Part shown: in pieces, positions 32,716-43,710 of the stretch | Layout of the letters: each line of letters opens with the position of its first letter | Numbering within the stretch: position 1 is the first letter of the stretch | DNA from: Astragalus membranaceus | Taxonomy: Eukaryota; Streptophyta; Magnoliopsida; Fabales; Fabaceae | Direction of reading: 5' to 3' | Assembly: GCA_039519185.1 (NCBI GenBank) | Contig: CM076851.1 | Location: 36,315,799 to 36,379,798, forward strand | DNA: 64,000 nt | Notes under the pieces: generated by a model | Seen by the model: only the letters and a program-made list of their open reading frames with translations | What the model was told of the DNA's origin: nothing | The model's database searches: none | Position numbers and translations under genes: made by a program

Positions 32716-32950
32716 TCATGCTTATGGTACCATTGACAGCTACCTTCCTAAAACCTTTATTGTTCCTATTCGCAAGATTGATCAGCCTAAATCCTTGAGG
32801 GATTTTAAACTGATTAGTTCATGCAATGTGCTTCTGAAATTGGTCTCTGTTAACGGTATAAGGCCACATCTTGATGACCTTATTGATCCTCTTCAAAGCA
32901 GTTTTCTTCCTAATCGGGGCACAGCAGATGTCGTGATCGAAATCTCGACA
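32716..32950 (+). pseudogene. L1 LINE reverse transcriptase N-terminal scrap
   Basis: The frame HAYGTIDSYLPKTFIVPIRK, then RDFKLISSCNVLLKLVS and DPLQSSFLPNRGTADVV, matches the start of plant L1 reverse transcriptases. It ends in unrelated sequence at about 32950. It is only ~78 residues, truncated on both sides, with no stop. It covers an RT region that the LINE at 48288 lacks, so it is a separate copy. Confidence 0.8.
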
Positions 32951-33026
32951 CAGACGGCTCAAAAATAATGGTTTTTTTAGGAGTTGCCATCCAATTTATT
33001 AAATAGGAAAAATTAGAAAAAACTTA

Positions 33027-33181
33027 TGTTAGAATATCAGATATGATTTTCCATATCAGTTAGTATTAATTAGTATCAATTAGGTTTAATTAGTCTTTAT
33101 TGTAATTGATTCTTATTTTCATTATAAATAGATATGAGTGTGCTCTATTATAGACACACAGAGACAATCACAAATTCAACA
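33027..33181 (+). repeat. 5' LTR of TRIM-like element
   Basis: TG...CA ends. ATTATAAATAGATATGAG near 33120-33140 looks like the TATA box. Confidence 0.85.
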
Positions 33182-34025
33182 TGGTATCAGAGCGGGTTTT
33201 GATCTTCTGACCCCGTCTCTGTGCTTCACCACTACTGTTAGCGGCGACATTTGCCGCCGGCAGCACTACCTTTTTCAGTTTTCAATTTATTTCCTTTTCA
33301 CCTTTTTCTTTAGTTTTCTGGATTCTGCTTTCTGCCGCCGTGTTCGTTTCTCCAGCGTGTTTTCCGACCAGAACCACCGTCAGCCACCGCACCGAAAAAA
33401 TTTCCGGTGACCGTTCCCGACGAAACCACTACCATCAGGTTTGCCTTCTCCCGATCTACACAACAGTCCAAGTTCCAACCTCACCGGCCCAGTCACGCGC
33501 CCGTACACGCCGATCTACCTCCGGTGAAATCCTCCACTCTCCGCCATCTTCAGTCGTGCGTGCCGGCGCGTCCGACCACTGTTACGGCCGTTCTTTTTGT
33601 CATCGGAGTCGCCTTCCTCTCCACGTACTGGATCTGTGGTTACTTTTTGGTTTTGGTGCACAAACAGTTACGTTACAGTTCAAACAGTCACTTTCTCTTT
33701 CCTAGTTGATGCATTTTCTCTCTCCTCTTCAAACATCAGATCTGCTCATCTGGCTCATGTTTTGTTTGTTATGCCTTCCTTTCTCATTAATGACTTATAA
33801 TATGGTGTCTTCTCTTCCCATCGATGGTCATTCCGATGGTGACTCTTTCCCACAAAGTAATCACTAATGATGATTTCTCTTCCCATCGACGGTCATTCCG
33901 ATGGTGTCTTATGTTGGTTATGACTCACAAATATCGATGCCAGATTTAGTTTCAAGTTTTATGGGGAAAATGTTTTGTTATTGTAACAAGCTTAAAAGCT
34001 TAGTAAGCTTTAGCTTGAGGGGGGC

Positions 34026-34180
34026 TGTTAGAATATCACATATGATTTTCCATATCAATTAGTATTAATTAGTATCAATTAGGTTTAATTAGTCTTTATT
34101 GTAATTGATTCTTATTTTAATTATAAATAGATATGAGTGTGCTCTATTATAGACACACAGAGACAATCACAAATTCAACA
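34026..34180 (+). repeat. 3' LTR of TRIM-like element
   Basis: Near-identical to 33027-33181 and preceded by the polypurine tract. Confidence 0.85.
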
Positions 34181-34202
34181 TCGAAACCTGGCTCTGATAC
34201 CA

Positions 34203-34461
34203 TGTTGAAATAATAATGACTTGAATATATTTGATAATAGCTTGATTGACTGATTAAAAAGACTAAACACTAACCCCTATTTATAGGGATAAATAGACTC
34301 AACCCTAAATAACTAAATCAGGAAACAAATCATAATAATGACGTAATATGAAAACTTATCCTAAGAGATAATCTATGATACTCTAAGATAAGAAACCAAT
34401 CTGACTATGATACTCTAACATAATAGCATGATATTATATGATATTTTCTTATATTCTAACA
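34203..34461 (-). repeat. LTR shared between two internal regions
   Basis: 259 bp with TG...CA ends on the minus strand. Polypurine tract on its 5' side, primer-binding site on its 3' side. Confidence 0.75.
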
Positions 34462-34902
34462 CTCCCCCTCAAGCTAAAGCTTATTAAGCTTTTAGCTTGT
34501 TACAAAATATGCCCTTGAAGAAGAAAAACCACTCTGCAACAGTATTGGGCCAGCGGTACATGACAGCTGAGAGCATAATCGGAAGGGTGTCACCACATCA
34601 AACTAAAACAAACTGGACCGGTGTTCACTCTGGCAGTTGAAGTCCAAACTTGAAGATGCCACAACTTCAAAACAAAGAAGATATTAAGCAAGTGCTCACA
34701 TTGGCAACTGAAACCTACACAGGAAGTGTCACATCTTCGAAACCAACTTAAATAATATTGAGACAGCACTCACTGCTGAAACTCAAATAGGAGAATGTCA
34801 CAACTTCGATCCAAACCAAAAACAATATTGGACCAGCGCTTACAGCAGTTGAAGTCCAAACTGAAGGTGTAACAACTCCAAACCAAACTGAAACATTTCA
34901 TA

Positions 34903-35157
34903 TGTGACTGGTGCCGAAGACTCAACTTGGACAGCGGGACTACCAATGGACTATTTCATCTATGATTGGGGCCGACGACTCAACCTTGACGTGGTTGGAC
35001 AACAGGACTACCAATGGACTATTTCATCTGTGATTGGGGCCGACGACTCAACCTTGACGGTGGTTGGACAACGGGACTACCAACAGACTATTTCATCTGT
35101 GGTTGGGACCGACGACTCAACCTTGACTGTGGTTGGATAGCGGGACTACCAAAGACT
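34903..35157. repeat. Minisatellite, ~66-bp unit, about four copies
   Basis: The unit includes GACTATTTCATCTGTGATTG, GGGCCGACGACTCAACCTTG and a variable GACAACRGGACTACCAA. It reads open on + for its whole length, but this follows from the repeat length being near a multiple of three and shows no known protein. Confidence 0.9.
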
Positions 35158-35935
35158 ATCTATGGTGTGCTCAGATTGTTAACTAGAGAGCTTACCATTA
35201 GAGACTGACAAGGCAGAAAGCACATTAGATAAGAGTGACTTGGACAGATGACAAACAAAAACGGGAACCAATGAACAACCACGTATAACCAGGGACCAAA
35301 CTCAATAAATAACCATAGATCAGGGACCAGGAGAGAGAGGCGACGCCGGCGATGAAAAGAACCACAAGAACGGTGACCGGACGCGCCTCCACGCGCCGGT
35401 ACTGCGGACAAACGTGAAACAAAGACACTGACACTGTTTCCGCACGTGACGGCTGAGATGGGAGCGAGATTTCGGTGGTAGGCCGGTCTGACATAAGCGG
35501 TTCTGATGGTGGTGGCGGTGCACGATGATTTGATCTGAAAGATGGGTTTCTAGACTGAACAATGTTTAAGGAGAGATAAAATGGAAACTGAGCCTGAACA
35601 TGGACGAAGAATGGCCTGATGAAGATGGACCTTTGAACAGATGAGTAGATCGGCGAATTCCGCCCCCTATTGGTGGTGGTTTTGCCGAAAACGATTGCTG
35701 AAAAAAAATTTCAGGTGGCGGCTGACGGTGGTGGGTGTGCCGGAAACTGAAAAGACACGCCAGAAAGTTGAAAACAGCGGAAGAAAACAGAAACTAAAAT
35801 AGAGTTATGGCAACTGTGAGAAGATATCAATTGAAAACTAAAAAGTGGTGGCTGCCGGCGGCGATAGCCGCCGCCGGCAGCGGTGGTGAGGCACAAAGGT
35901 AGGTCACAGAATCAGAACTTGTTATGATACCATAT

Positions 35936-36075
35936 TGGGAAAAATCCCAAGTCCCACATTGACTAGAGATATAGTCTCAAAAGAGCATATAAGTGGGAGG
36001 CAACCCTCACCTTACAAGCCAGTTTTGTGGGGTTAAGTTAGGCCTTAACCACATTCTAAGAACCTATTTTGAAAT
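35936..36075 (+). repeat. TRIM-type LTR-like repeat common in legumes
   Basis: The words TTGGGAAAAATCCCAAGTCC, CACATTGACTAGAGATATAG, GCATATAAGTGGGAGGCAAC and GTTAGGCCTTAACCACATTC form a pattern I recognise from legume TRIM-type LTRs. It begins directly beside the primer-binding site of the inverted element. Its orientation relative to that element is uncertain. Confidence 0.5.
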
Positions 36076-37090
36076 ACATGGTCTCCGAAAACTAGATTGC
36101 ATTTGGAAGTCGATTATGCATAAGAAAGGGCGAAAACTCAATTTCACTACACCCTAATACATTTGTCCTAAGACAATTACCTTAAATTTGATTGTGCAAA
36201 TGTTTAGAAAGTATTATTTAGCCCGAAAATAAATAGAATAATATTTGGCAAAATAATCAATTATTTACAAAGAAAAAAAATAGGAACTAAATTAGAAGAA
36301 TTTATTTTTGACTTGACGGGGAAGCCCCGCTCCTACATATCCTCCGATGCAATGAGGAACTGAAAAGTCACGTGGTTCTTCTTGAAAACACTTGTGTGTT
36401 GGTTGATTTGAATTAATTTTGAAAAGGGGTTAAGATCACCTGCAAACTATACAACTCAAGTGTCTTTAATTGAGATCGACAAGATGTCACATATAAGAGG
36501 ATCCCTATTTTTGCATTTTTATGAGAAAAGGTTTTTATGTAATAATAAAAGAAAGAAGGAAAGAAAACTCAACGTGGATTAGACATTTTATTTAAGGAAA
36601 ATGGATGGTAAAAGAAAATAATGGGTGCAATTAGTAGTTTCGAAATGGGCCGGGGCCAAAGCTGAACTTGTTATAGCCCATATTTTATGAAAAGAGGGGG
36701 AATGATTGACCAAAAGAGGGGGGGGGGAATGTTTAAGTGAAAAAAGAGGGTGCGAATAGCATAGTCCAGAACAATGACGGTCCATAGCCTAAGCCTAAAA
36801 GACCCACAAACATGGAATAGAGAGGGGGCTTCACGAAATGCAAAGATGGGGTGTAATTAGGAATCAATTTTTTATTACTTCATTATGAATTAAACAAAGG
36901 GAATAAGGGGATATTAAAAGAAAAGTTAAGGGTTTGAAACCCTATTTCCTTACAACTTACATGCAGCTAGTTAGGTCCTGTTTTTACTATTTGCGAACCA
37001 AAATTTGACACATGTCCATTAAATTTAAATCACTGAAAATGATTTAGTGTTGCACAAGTTCCATTAACAAGTTTGGTAAAAAAAAGGTGA
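36076..37090. other. Unassigned, no gene recognised
   Basis: AT-rich. The short GC-rich piece GACGGGGAAGCCCCGCTCC at 36317-36335 stands out and is a near-hairpin. No frame. Confidence 0.4.
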
Positions 37091-37410
37091 CACTACAAGA
37101 ATTATTGATTTTTCCGGCCAGGAGTTTCCGGCGGATATGGATCCGCCGCAAAGTTACCGGCGGAATCTACGTATTTCCGGCGGATTTTATCCGCCGCAAA
37201 GTTACCAGCGGAATAATTGACCGTTGCGGCGGATTAAAATTCGTCTTGGCTTTTGCGGCGGATTTAACGGTTTTTGCGGCGGATTTGGGATCACAATTTT
37301 TTTTTACGAGATTTTAATTAACCGCCGCAAATGCACCTCCGTCCGCCGCAAATCCCCTAATGCGCCACAAATCCCTTGAATCCGCCGGTAACTGCCGTTT
37401 CCGGCGGATC
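37091..37410. repeat. CACTA-C left terminal repeat and subterminal array 1
   Basis: After CACTACAAGAA come repeated CCGCCGCAAA, TTTCCGGCGGA and TTTGCGGCGGA motifs in both orientations, probable TnpA binding sites. Confidence 0.9.
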
Positions 37411-37442
37411 TTGCCTTTTGACCGTTTGACTTCGTTTCTCCT

Positions 37443-37448
37443 ATATAA
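37443..37448 (+). promoter_or_regulatory. TATA box after array 1
   Basis: CTATATAAACCCC follows TTTTGACCGTTTGAC. The same arrangement is repeated at 38716-38760. Confidence 0.6.
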
Positions 37449-37499
37449 ACCCCTTTTCCCCTTATTCTTTTTCACACCTCTACCAATACTCTCACTCTC

Positions 37500-37763
37500 T
37501 TAATACGACACTCTCTTGAGCATTGTCGGCAGCGGCTCCAATAGAGTGGCGTATGTCTCCATTTTTTTGTAAAAAAATTTCCACATTGTCATGAACACCC
37601 CTTCATCTTTTTCGTTAAAAGTAACCCCTTTATCAGCAAAAAGCTCCTCCTCATTATTTTCACCACAAGAGACATATACGCTCATCAAACGCTCGGTATC
37701 ATCCTCCAACTTAACAACCCGTCCTTGCAGTTCCTCAAACTTTCTATTTAGAGATTCAATCAT
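37500..37763 (-). CDS. Small coiled-coil ORF in left arm of hairpin
   Basis: The frame, 87 residues, starts MIESLNRKFEELQGRVVKLE and continues with a likely coiled coil. An acidic ENNEEELFADKG and an aromatic MWKFFYKKMETYATLLEP follow. It ends at a TAA in 37500-37502. I do not recognise the family. The same unit in the right arm (about 37808-38060, + strand) has a TAG in NNEE-stop and other substitutions, so only this arm is open. It lies reversed to the two TnpD/TnpA genes and no promoter for it is evident. It may be the first exon of a formerly longer CACTA gene, or captured sequence. Whether it is expressed is unknown. Confidence 0.4.
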   Translation of the reverse strand: MIESLNRKFEELQGRVVKLEDDTERLMSVYVSCGENNEEELFADKGVTFNEKDEGVFMTMWKFFYKKMETYATLLEPLPTMLKRVSY

Positions 37764-38064
37764 CTTTTCAAAAGATGGTTTCTTGTAAAACTTTCTAATT
37801 TGAAAATATGGTTGAATCTCTAAATAGAAAGTTTGAGGAACTGCAAGGACGGGCTGTTAAGTTGAAGGATGTTACCGAGCGTTTGATTAACGTATATGTC
37901 ACTTGTGGTGGAAATAATGAGGAGTAGCTTTTTGCTGATAAATGGGTTACTTTTAACGAAAAAGATGAAGGGGTGTTCACGACAATGTGGAAATTTCTTT
38001 ACAAAGAAATGGAGACATACGCCACTGTAATGGAGCTGCTGCCGACAATGCTCAAGAGAGTGTC
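37507..38064. repeat. Inverted duplication, ~265-bp arms, ~30-bp loop
   Basis: Left arm 37507-37771 and right arm 37801-38064 are inverted copies at about 90% or better by eye. Shared words (right-arm sense) include GAATCTCTAAATAGAAAGTT, TTTGAGGAACTGCAAGGACG and CGAAAAAGATGAAGGGGTG. Both arms derive from one short coding-like unit. Confidence 0.92.
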
Positions 38065-38099
38065 ATATCAAGATAATGGCGTAGGTCTCTGTTTAGGGG

Positions 38100-38420
38100 T
38101 AGCAGACATTAAATATATATTTTACTGTTTTTCCCAATTTTTATTGTTTTAGATTATTTTATTTTTTTTGTATGGATATTTTATTAATTGTATGGATATT
38201 TTTTTGGTGATAATATTTTACTGCTTTTCCCAATTTTTATTTTTTTAAATTAAAAATTAATTAGTTATTGGATTTTATTTTTTTATCAATAATTAAAAAA
38301 AATTAATAAAATAATATATATTTTTAATTAAAACGATTTTTTTTAAAAAATAAAATTTATTTTTTAAAAATAATAATAATTTTTTTAAAAAAATAAATAA
38401 ATTTTTTAAAAAAAAAAAAT
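38100..38420. other. AT-rich segment inside CACTA-C
   Basis: A/T homopolymers similar in style to 7463-7756 of CACTA-B. No gene. Confidence 0.5.
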
Positions 38421-38423
38421 TGG

Positions 38424-38720
38424 TACTTTGCGGCGGATGTGTGTCGTTTGCGGCGGATGTTGAGTATTAGCGGCGGAAATTTGCGGCGGATTGTTTGGTG
38501 TTTTTAAAAAAAAAGGCGCGGTATTTTAATTTGAATATCCGCCGCAAAGTACCAAGAATCCGCCGCAAAGCTCCGTAAATAAAAAACCCGCGGATATTAA
38601 ATTTCAAAATCCGCCGCAAACCTCTATAACCCGCCGCAAAGCCTCGAAAAAAAAAACCCGCGGATATTGAATTTCAAAATCCGCCGCAAACCTCCAGAAT
38701 CCGCCGCAAATACCTTTTGA
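38424..38720. repeat. CACTA-C internal subterminal array 2
   Basis: The array has the same CCGCCGCAAA and TTTGCGGCGGA motifs as array 1 but lies 1.3 kb inside the element. A run AAAAAAAACCCGCGGATATT occurs twice (38580, 38650). Confidence 0.88.
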
Positions 38721-38739
38721 CCGTTGGGCTGCGTTTTTC

Positions 38740-38748
38740 TATATATAT
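38740..38748 (+). promoter_or_regulatory. TATA box of the transposase promoter
   Basis: CTATATATATCCATTCCCC after TTTTGACCGTTGGGC. It parallels 37416-37460 nearly word for word, followed by the same TTCACACTTCTAACAATC-type leader. It is about 750 bp before the TnpD ATG. Confidence 0.55.
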
Positions 38749-39491
38749 CCATTCCCCACTTCTCATTCTTCACACTTCTAACAATCCTCCCATTCTCTTC
38801 TTAAAATTTCTCTTTTACTCTCTCCCAAATTCTCTCCTTCTCTACTAAATCTGTTTTTGAAGTGTAGCGCTTCCTCCCTACGAATTGTCTTCTGCTCTTA
38901 TTGGGAAATTTCTTCAAGGTATGTTTTTTATATGAGTTAATAGTTTTAGTTTTTAATTTTTTTTAATATTCGTTTTTAAATTATTTTATAATAATATGAG
39001 TTTGTTACTAATTGTGTTGTTTTTTGTTTAGGTATTGTTTGGGTTCCTCCTTTTTCCTTTCTGCTTGAGTTCAGGATAAGCTTCAAGCCAGAGCCTTCTC
39101 TTCACTACGGTTAGTTGTTAAAGTAATTAATAAAATATTACTTACTTCACTATTTTTAGTAAAATTTTGTTACAAATTTTGTTTGCAATAATAATACAAA
39201 TTATTTTATATTGAAAAAACTTATTTATTAAGTTCACTTATAAATTTTATTAACATATATTGTCTTATATAAATTGAAATTTAAAATTAAATTTGGAATT
39301 ATTATTTATAATGTTTAAATTATTAGTATATAACATTATTAAAAAATTAATTCTGTTGCTTGTAATTAATTGGTAGTTTATTGAAATATCAAAATAAAAT
39401 GAGTAATATATAAATATATATATCAAAATATGAAGTAATTGATAGTTTATTTTATTTATATTGTAGTGTAGTATACGTATAGTTCTTGAAA
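38749..39491 (+). other. CACTA-C transposase leader
   Basis: CT-rich first exon, then intron-like AT-rich DNA with donor TCAAG/GTATGT at about 38917 and acceptor-like pyrimidine tracts. No coding. Confidence 0.45.
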
Positions 39492-42400
39492 ATGGATCGT
39501 AGTTGGATGTATGATCGATTGTATCCTGGAAGAACTGGTGTAAAACGACGTTTTGTAGAAGGAGTAGAAGAGTTTATTTTTTGTGCTAAGTACATTGATC
39601 ATGAAGAATTTGGGCGAAAAGGCGGTATTCGATGTCCGTGCTTGAAATGTTCATTTGGAGCTATAAAAAATGAACATGAAGTTAAACTTCATTTGTACAA
39701 AAATGGGTTTAGGCCAAATTATTGGACATGGAGTCATCACGGGGAAGGAGCGCCAGGGGTACCTGCAGTTCCTGCCGTTAATGTTCCGGTTGAAGGAGTA
39801 GATCACACATCAAGTAGTCGTTATCCAGCGACTACGACATCTGAAGGATGGGGAATAAACCCGTCGTTAGATGTTTATTAGGGAATGATATCTGACGCTG
39901 TTGGAGTAAATTTGGATTTTGAAGAACCAGATGCTGACGAAGTTCCAAATGAGGAAGCTCAAAGGTTTTACATGTATTTGAGTGAGACAAATAAACCCAT
40001 ATTTGAAGGATCTACAGACTCAAAATTATCAATGTGTGTTCGGTTGTTGGGTCTTAAGTCTCAATTTAATGTTGCTGAGTTGTGCATGGAATATATGACC
40101 AAAATGATGTTGGATGCAACCCCCATTAGAGGGAGTTTACCGCAAAGTTATTATGAAGCTAAAAGAGTGGTATCGAAGCTTGGCTTAAAATCTAAAAGGA
40201 TTGATTGTTGTGTGTCTGGTTGCATGCTCTATTATAACAATGAGTTTGGCATAAATGATGGAGAGTTGTCGGAATGCAAGTTGTGTGGACAACCACGCTA
40301 TCGTGTCAGTAGATCAGGGATGAGCAGAGGCAAACCGGTTCCACGAAAATCAATGTTCTATCTGCCTCTTATTCCAAGGTTACAGAGGATGTTTACTTCA
40401 ATGGAGACCGCGGGTAAAATGACATGGCACCATCAAAATAGAAATAATTCTGGTGAATTACGTCACCCATCTGATGGTGAAGCTTGGAAGCATTTTGATC
40501 GTGTTCATCCAGATTTTGCCAGTGATCCACGCAATGTTCGGCTTGGTTTGTGCTCTGATGGTTTCACACCATATATTCAAGCCTCGGCAACACCGTATTC
40601 ATGTTGGCCAGTATTGTTACCCCATACAACCTTCCTCCAGAAATGTGTATGTCCAAACCATACATGTTTTTAAATTCTATTATTCCAGGGCCAAGTAATC
40701 CAACAGCTGGTATTGACATCTATTTGCAACATTTGATTGATGACCTAAAAAGGTTGTGGAATGGTGTTTTAACTTATGATGTGGCACACAAACAAAATTT
40801 TGTGATGAGGGCGGCTTTGATGTGGACCATTAATGACTTCCCTGCCTATGGAATGTTGTCTGGATGGGGGACACATGGTAAGATGGCGTGTCCGATTTGC
40901 ATGGTTGACACAAAGGCTTTTAGTCTTAAATACGGAGGAAAAGTTTCATGGTTTGACTCGCACCGTAGGTTCTTACCTATGGATCACCCATTTAGAAAGC
41001 AGAAATATGCGTTCATCAAGGGAAATGTTGAAACAGCTGGACCTCCTCGTCAGTTGACACCAGAGGAAGTTTGGAATAGTGTTAGGGATATCCCTCCTGT
41101 GGAAGTCGTAGCCGGTGTTGTTTCTCGTCCAGATGGCTATGGACAATGGCACAATTGGACAAAAAAAAGTATTTTTTGGGAACTTCCCTATTGGAAAGAT
41201 AATCTATTGAGACACAATCTCGATGTCATGCATATAGAGAAGAATTTTTTTGACAACATATTTAACACTGTCATGAACGTGAAAGGCAAAACGAAAGACA
41301 ATGAGAAAGCTAGGAAGGATATAGATCATTTCTGTAGACGAAAGGATTTGTTGTTGGTTGAGCAAGCTACTAGGATTTTGAAACCCAAAGCCAATTATAC
41401 TTTATCTACCGAAGAAGCGAAAGCAGTTTATCAGTGGATAAAAGAGTTGAAAATGCCAGACGGTTATTCTTCCAATTTATCTAGATGTGCGGATGTGGAT
41501 AATGGGAGGTTGCATGGGATGAAGAGTCATGATTGTCACGTATTCATGGAGTGCTTACTTCCTATCGCTTTTAGTTCGTTGCCAACACACGTTTTGAATC
41601 CGCTCATTGAAATAAGTCAATACTTTAAGAATTTGTGTTCTGCAACGCTAAAAGCTGATGATCTTTCAAAAATGGAACAAGACATCCCACTTATCTTATG
41701 CAAGTTGGAGAGAGTATTTCCACCTGGTTTCTTTGATTCTATGGAGCATCTACCGATGCATCTCGCATATGAAGCTAAACTTGGCGGACCTGTCCAATAC
41801 AGATGGATGTATCCGTTTGAAAGGTCAGCTAATTTTTAATTATAATATAAGAAACAAGTTTAAATTAAAATATATGACTATTATATTAATATCATATATT
41901 CTCTAGGTTCATGGGTGATTCAAAAAGATCGGTGAAAAACAAAGCTAGAGTTGAAGGATCGATATGTTCTTCTTACCTACACCGTGAAACAACACATTTT
42001 TGTTCTCATTATTTCAAGAATCAATTTGCTCCTGGAAGCAGTCGAAATGAAGTGGATACTGAATGGCGACATCCTTTGGCTTTGTCTGTCTTTTGTCTAC
42101 CCGGTCGTCCATCTGGGAAGGAGTCAACTCACTGGCTAACAGATGAAGAGTTAAGTTCAGCACATGTTCATGTGTTGATAAACTGTACTGAGGTGCAACC
42201 ATTTATTGAGTATGTTCCTCAACATTAACAATTGATCTTAATTAGTTAATATAGTAGACAAGTGTAACAATTAAATTATTTCTTTTTAGGGAGTTCTTGT
42301 CATCAGAGGCAGTACGTGAAGACCAATCTTCTGCTCATATTCATGCGCATTTTCCAATGTGGTTTAGTCAATATGTGTATTCCCTCCCGCCAAATCCTAC

Positions 42401-43097
42401 CAACCAACACTTGAGGAACATATCAGACGGTCCTCGAAGATGTGTTAAAGAATGACACACATACTTTGTCAATGGATACAAATGTCACACCAATGAATGG
42501 ACACAGGGCAGAGAGACAGTCAATAGTGGAGTGTGCATGAAGGGGGTCACTGGAGGAGGTGAAGATGATTTTTATGGTGTGGTTCAACACATATATGAAC
42601 TTCAGTACCCCCATCTAGATTTTAGTCCAAAGGTAGTGGTTTTTTATTGTAATTGGTTTGATCCGTCTGCTCGAGGAACAAAGGTGAATCCAAAGTCAAA
42701 TACAGTGGACATTAAAATGAATGGTAGATATCGACCGTATGATCCGTTCGTCATTGCACAAAATGTGAGACAAGTCTATTATGTCCCTTATCCATCAATG
42801 CGGACTGATAGGGGTGGTTGGTGTGTCGCAATTAAAACAAAACCAAGAGGTCGCATTGATCAGACAAATATTGATGACACGGTGGAAGATGTGCCATATC
42901 AAATGGAAGAGATGTCTAATGTAAATGAAGTGATTCAAGTTGAACCCATTGTTCGTTTATGTGATGAGCCAAACACCGGCGATGAAGTTGTTGATGACGA
43001 AGATGCTGATGGTGAAGATGCAACAGACCACATTGGTGTATCAAGAATTCACTCTTCCGATGATGATGATTTTGAGAATGAATGGGATTCAAATTAG
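39492..43097 (+). pseudogene. CACTA-C TnpD-type transposase, three lesions
   Basis: Exons 39492-41823, 41907-42209 and 42290-43097 with GT-AG introns. The start MDRSWMYDRLYPG is the family's usual one. The order is: transposase-associated domain (CPCLKCSF, HLYKNGFRPNYWTWSHHGE); Transposase_21 (SYYEAKRVVSKLGL, CMLYYNNEFG, GELRHPSDGEAWKHFD, IPGPSNPTAGIDIYL, MWTINDFPAYGMLSGWGTHG, CPICMVDT, LPYWKDNLLRHNLDVMHIEK); a DUF4218-like part (HDCHVFMECLLPIAF, LPMHLAYEAKLGGPVQYRWM); and a DUF4216-like end (KVVVFYCNWFDPS, VYYVPYPS), ending in an acidic tail. Lesions: TAG at 39879-39881; loss of one base near 40620 (WPVLL/PYNLP); TGA for Trp at 42453-42455. Otherwise well kept, so inactivation looks recent. 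Intact relatives supply the transposase. Confidence 0.92.
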
Positions 43098-43670
43098 TTA
43101 TTTGTGTTTCAATATTATCATTTATATAATTAAGGATGTAATTTATGTTAATTTCAACAATTCTATTTTTAATGAATTAAAGGATGTTATTTTTCTTCGA
43201 TTATATGTTATTTGTTTGAGAATGAATGAGATTCAAATTATTTATTTTAATGAGTTTTGTATGTTTATGTCGTTAACCTTGTTTAGTATATATATGTTTG
43301 TTTGTTTAAATGTATATGTACAGATATGGCATCTCATGATGACTCAGGATCCGATCATGACGGCGCATATGTTCCTCCTCCACCTCCTGATGCCGCCAGC
43401 ACTAGCAGGCGGAAGACATCTACTCGCCTAGGGTGCCGTGTTCAGCCTACGCGTGTTGTTGTTACTACTGGCGGATATTTGCCACCACCTGTGTCTGAGG
43501 ATGGTGCTAGTACTAGTACTGTAGGGGGCCCATCGATTCCTGTTGGTACTGAGGGCTTATCCCCGACACATGTTGATGCAGATGGGGTACGCACATTCAT
43601 TGATGGGACTGATGTGATTAGGGTTACACCTGATGGGCGTATCATATTGCAGATTGTTGGCGATTCGTAA

Positions 43671-43672
<2 letters not shown>

Positions 43673-43705
<33 letters not shown>
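43673..43705. repeat. (TA)n at the donor side of TnpA intron 1
   Basis: About 16 TA units directly after GTAAGTC. The CACTA-B counterpart is only a few units long. Confidence 0.9.

Positions 43706-43710
<5 letters not shown>

Larger units (their letters stand above)
33027..34180 (+). mobile_element. TRIM-like copia-type element, 1154 bp
   Basis: LTRs 33027-33181 and 34026-34180 (both ~155 bp) begin TGTTAGAATATCA and end CAAATTCAACA. They differ at a handful of sites. TGGTATCAGAGC, an exact initiator-Met primer-binding site, directly follows the first. The purine-rich CTTGAGGGGGGC directly precedes the second. The interior is CT/CCG-rich without gag or pol. Flanks ACTTA and TCGAA do not match, so there is no target duplication. 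The right LTR joins a reversed relative at 34181. Confidence 0.85.
34181..35935 (-). mobile_element. Inverted relative of the TRIM-like element, rearranged
   Basis: On the minus strand 35935-35920 has TGGTATCATAACAAG, a two-mismatch primer-binding site. The interior shares CGCCGGCAG-, CGTCAGCC- and GGCGCGTCCG-type words with the interior of the forward TRIM. 34473-34462 is the complement of a polypurine tract (CTCCCCCTC on +). 34461-34203 is an LTR (TGTTAGAATATAAG ... TTATTTCAACA). Next, at 34201-34188, comes another primer-binding site complement (GGCTCTGATACCAT). So the LTR has a polypurine tract on one side and a primer site on the other, as an LTR between two internal regions would. No coding sequence. 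Confidence 0.7.

Noticed and set aside
32420..32719. 99-codon Arg/Glu-rich minus ORF
   Set aside because: It is a product of the CTCTC-rich tract. No family.
33138..33800. Overlapping + frames inside the TRIM-like element
   Set aside because: The GC-rich interior gives chance open frames. No gag or pol motif, and the inverted relative keeps different frames.
34904..35208. Repeated peptide MDYFI..WGRRLNLD
   Set aside because: Encoded by the 66-bp minisatellite. The open frame follows from the unit length.
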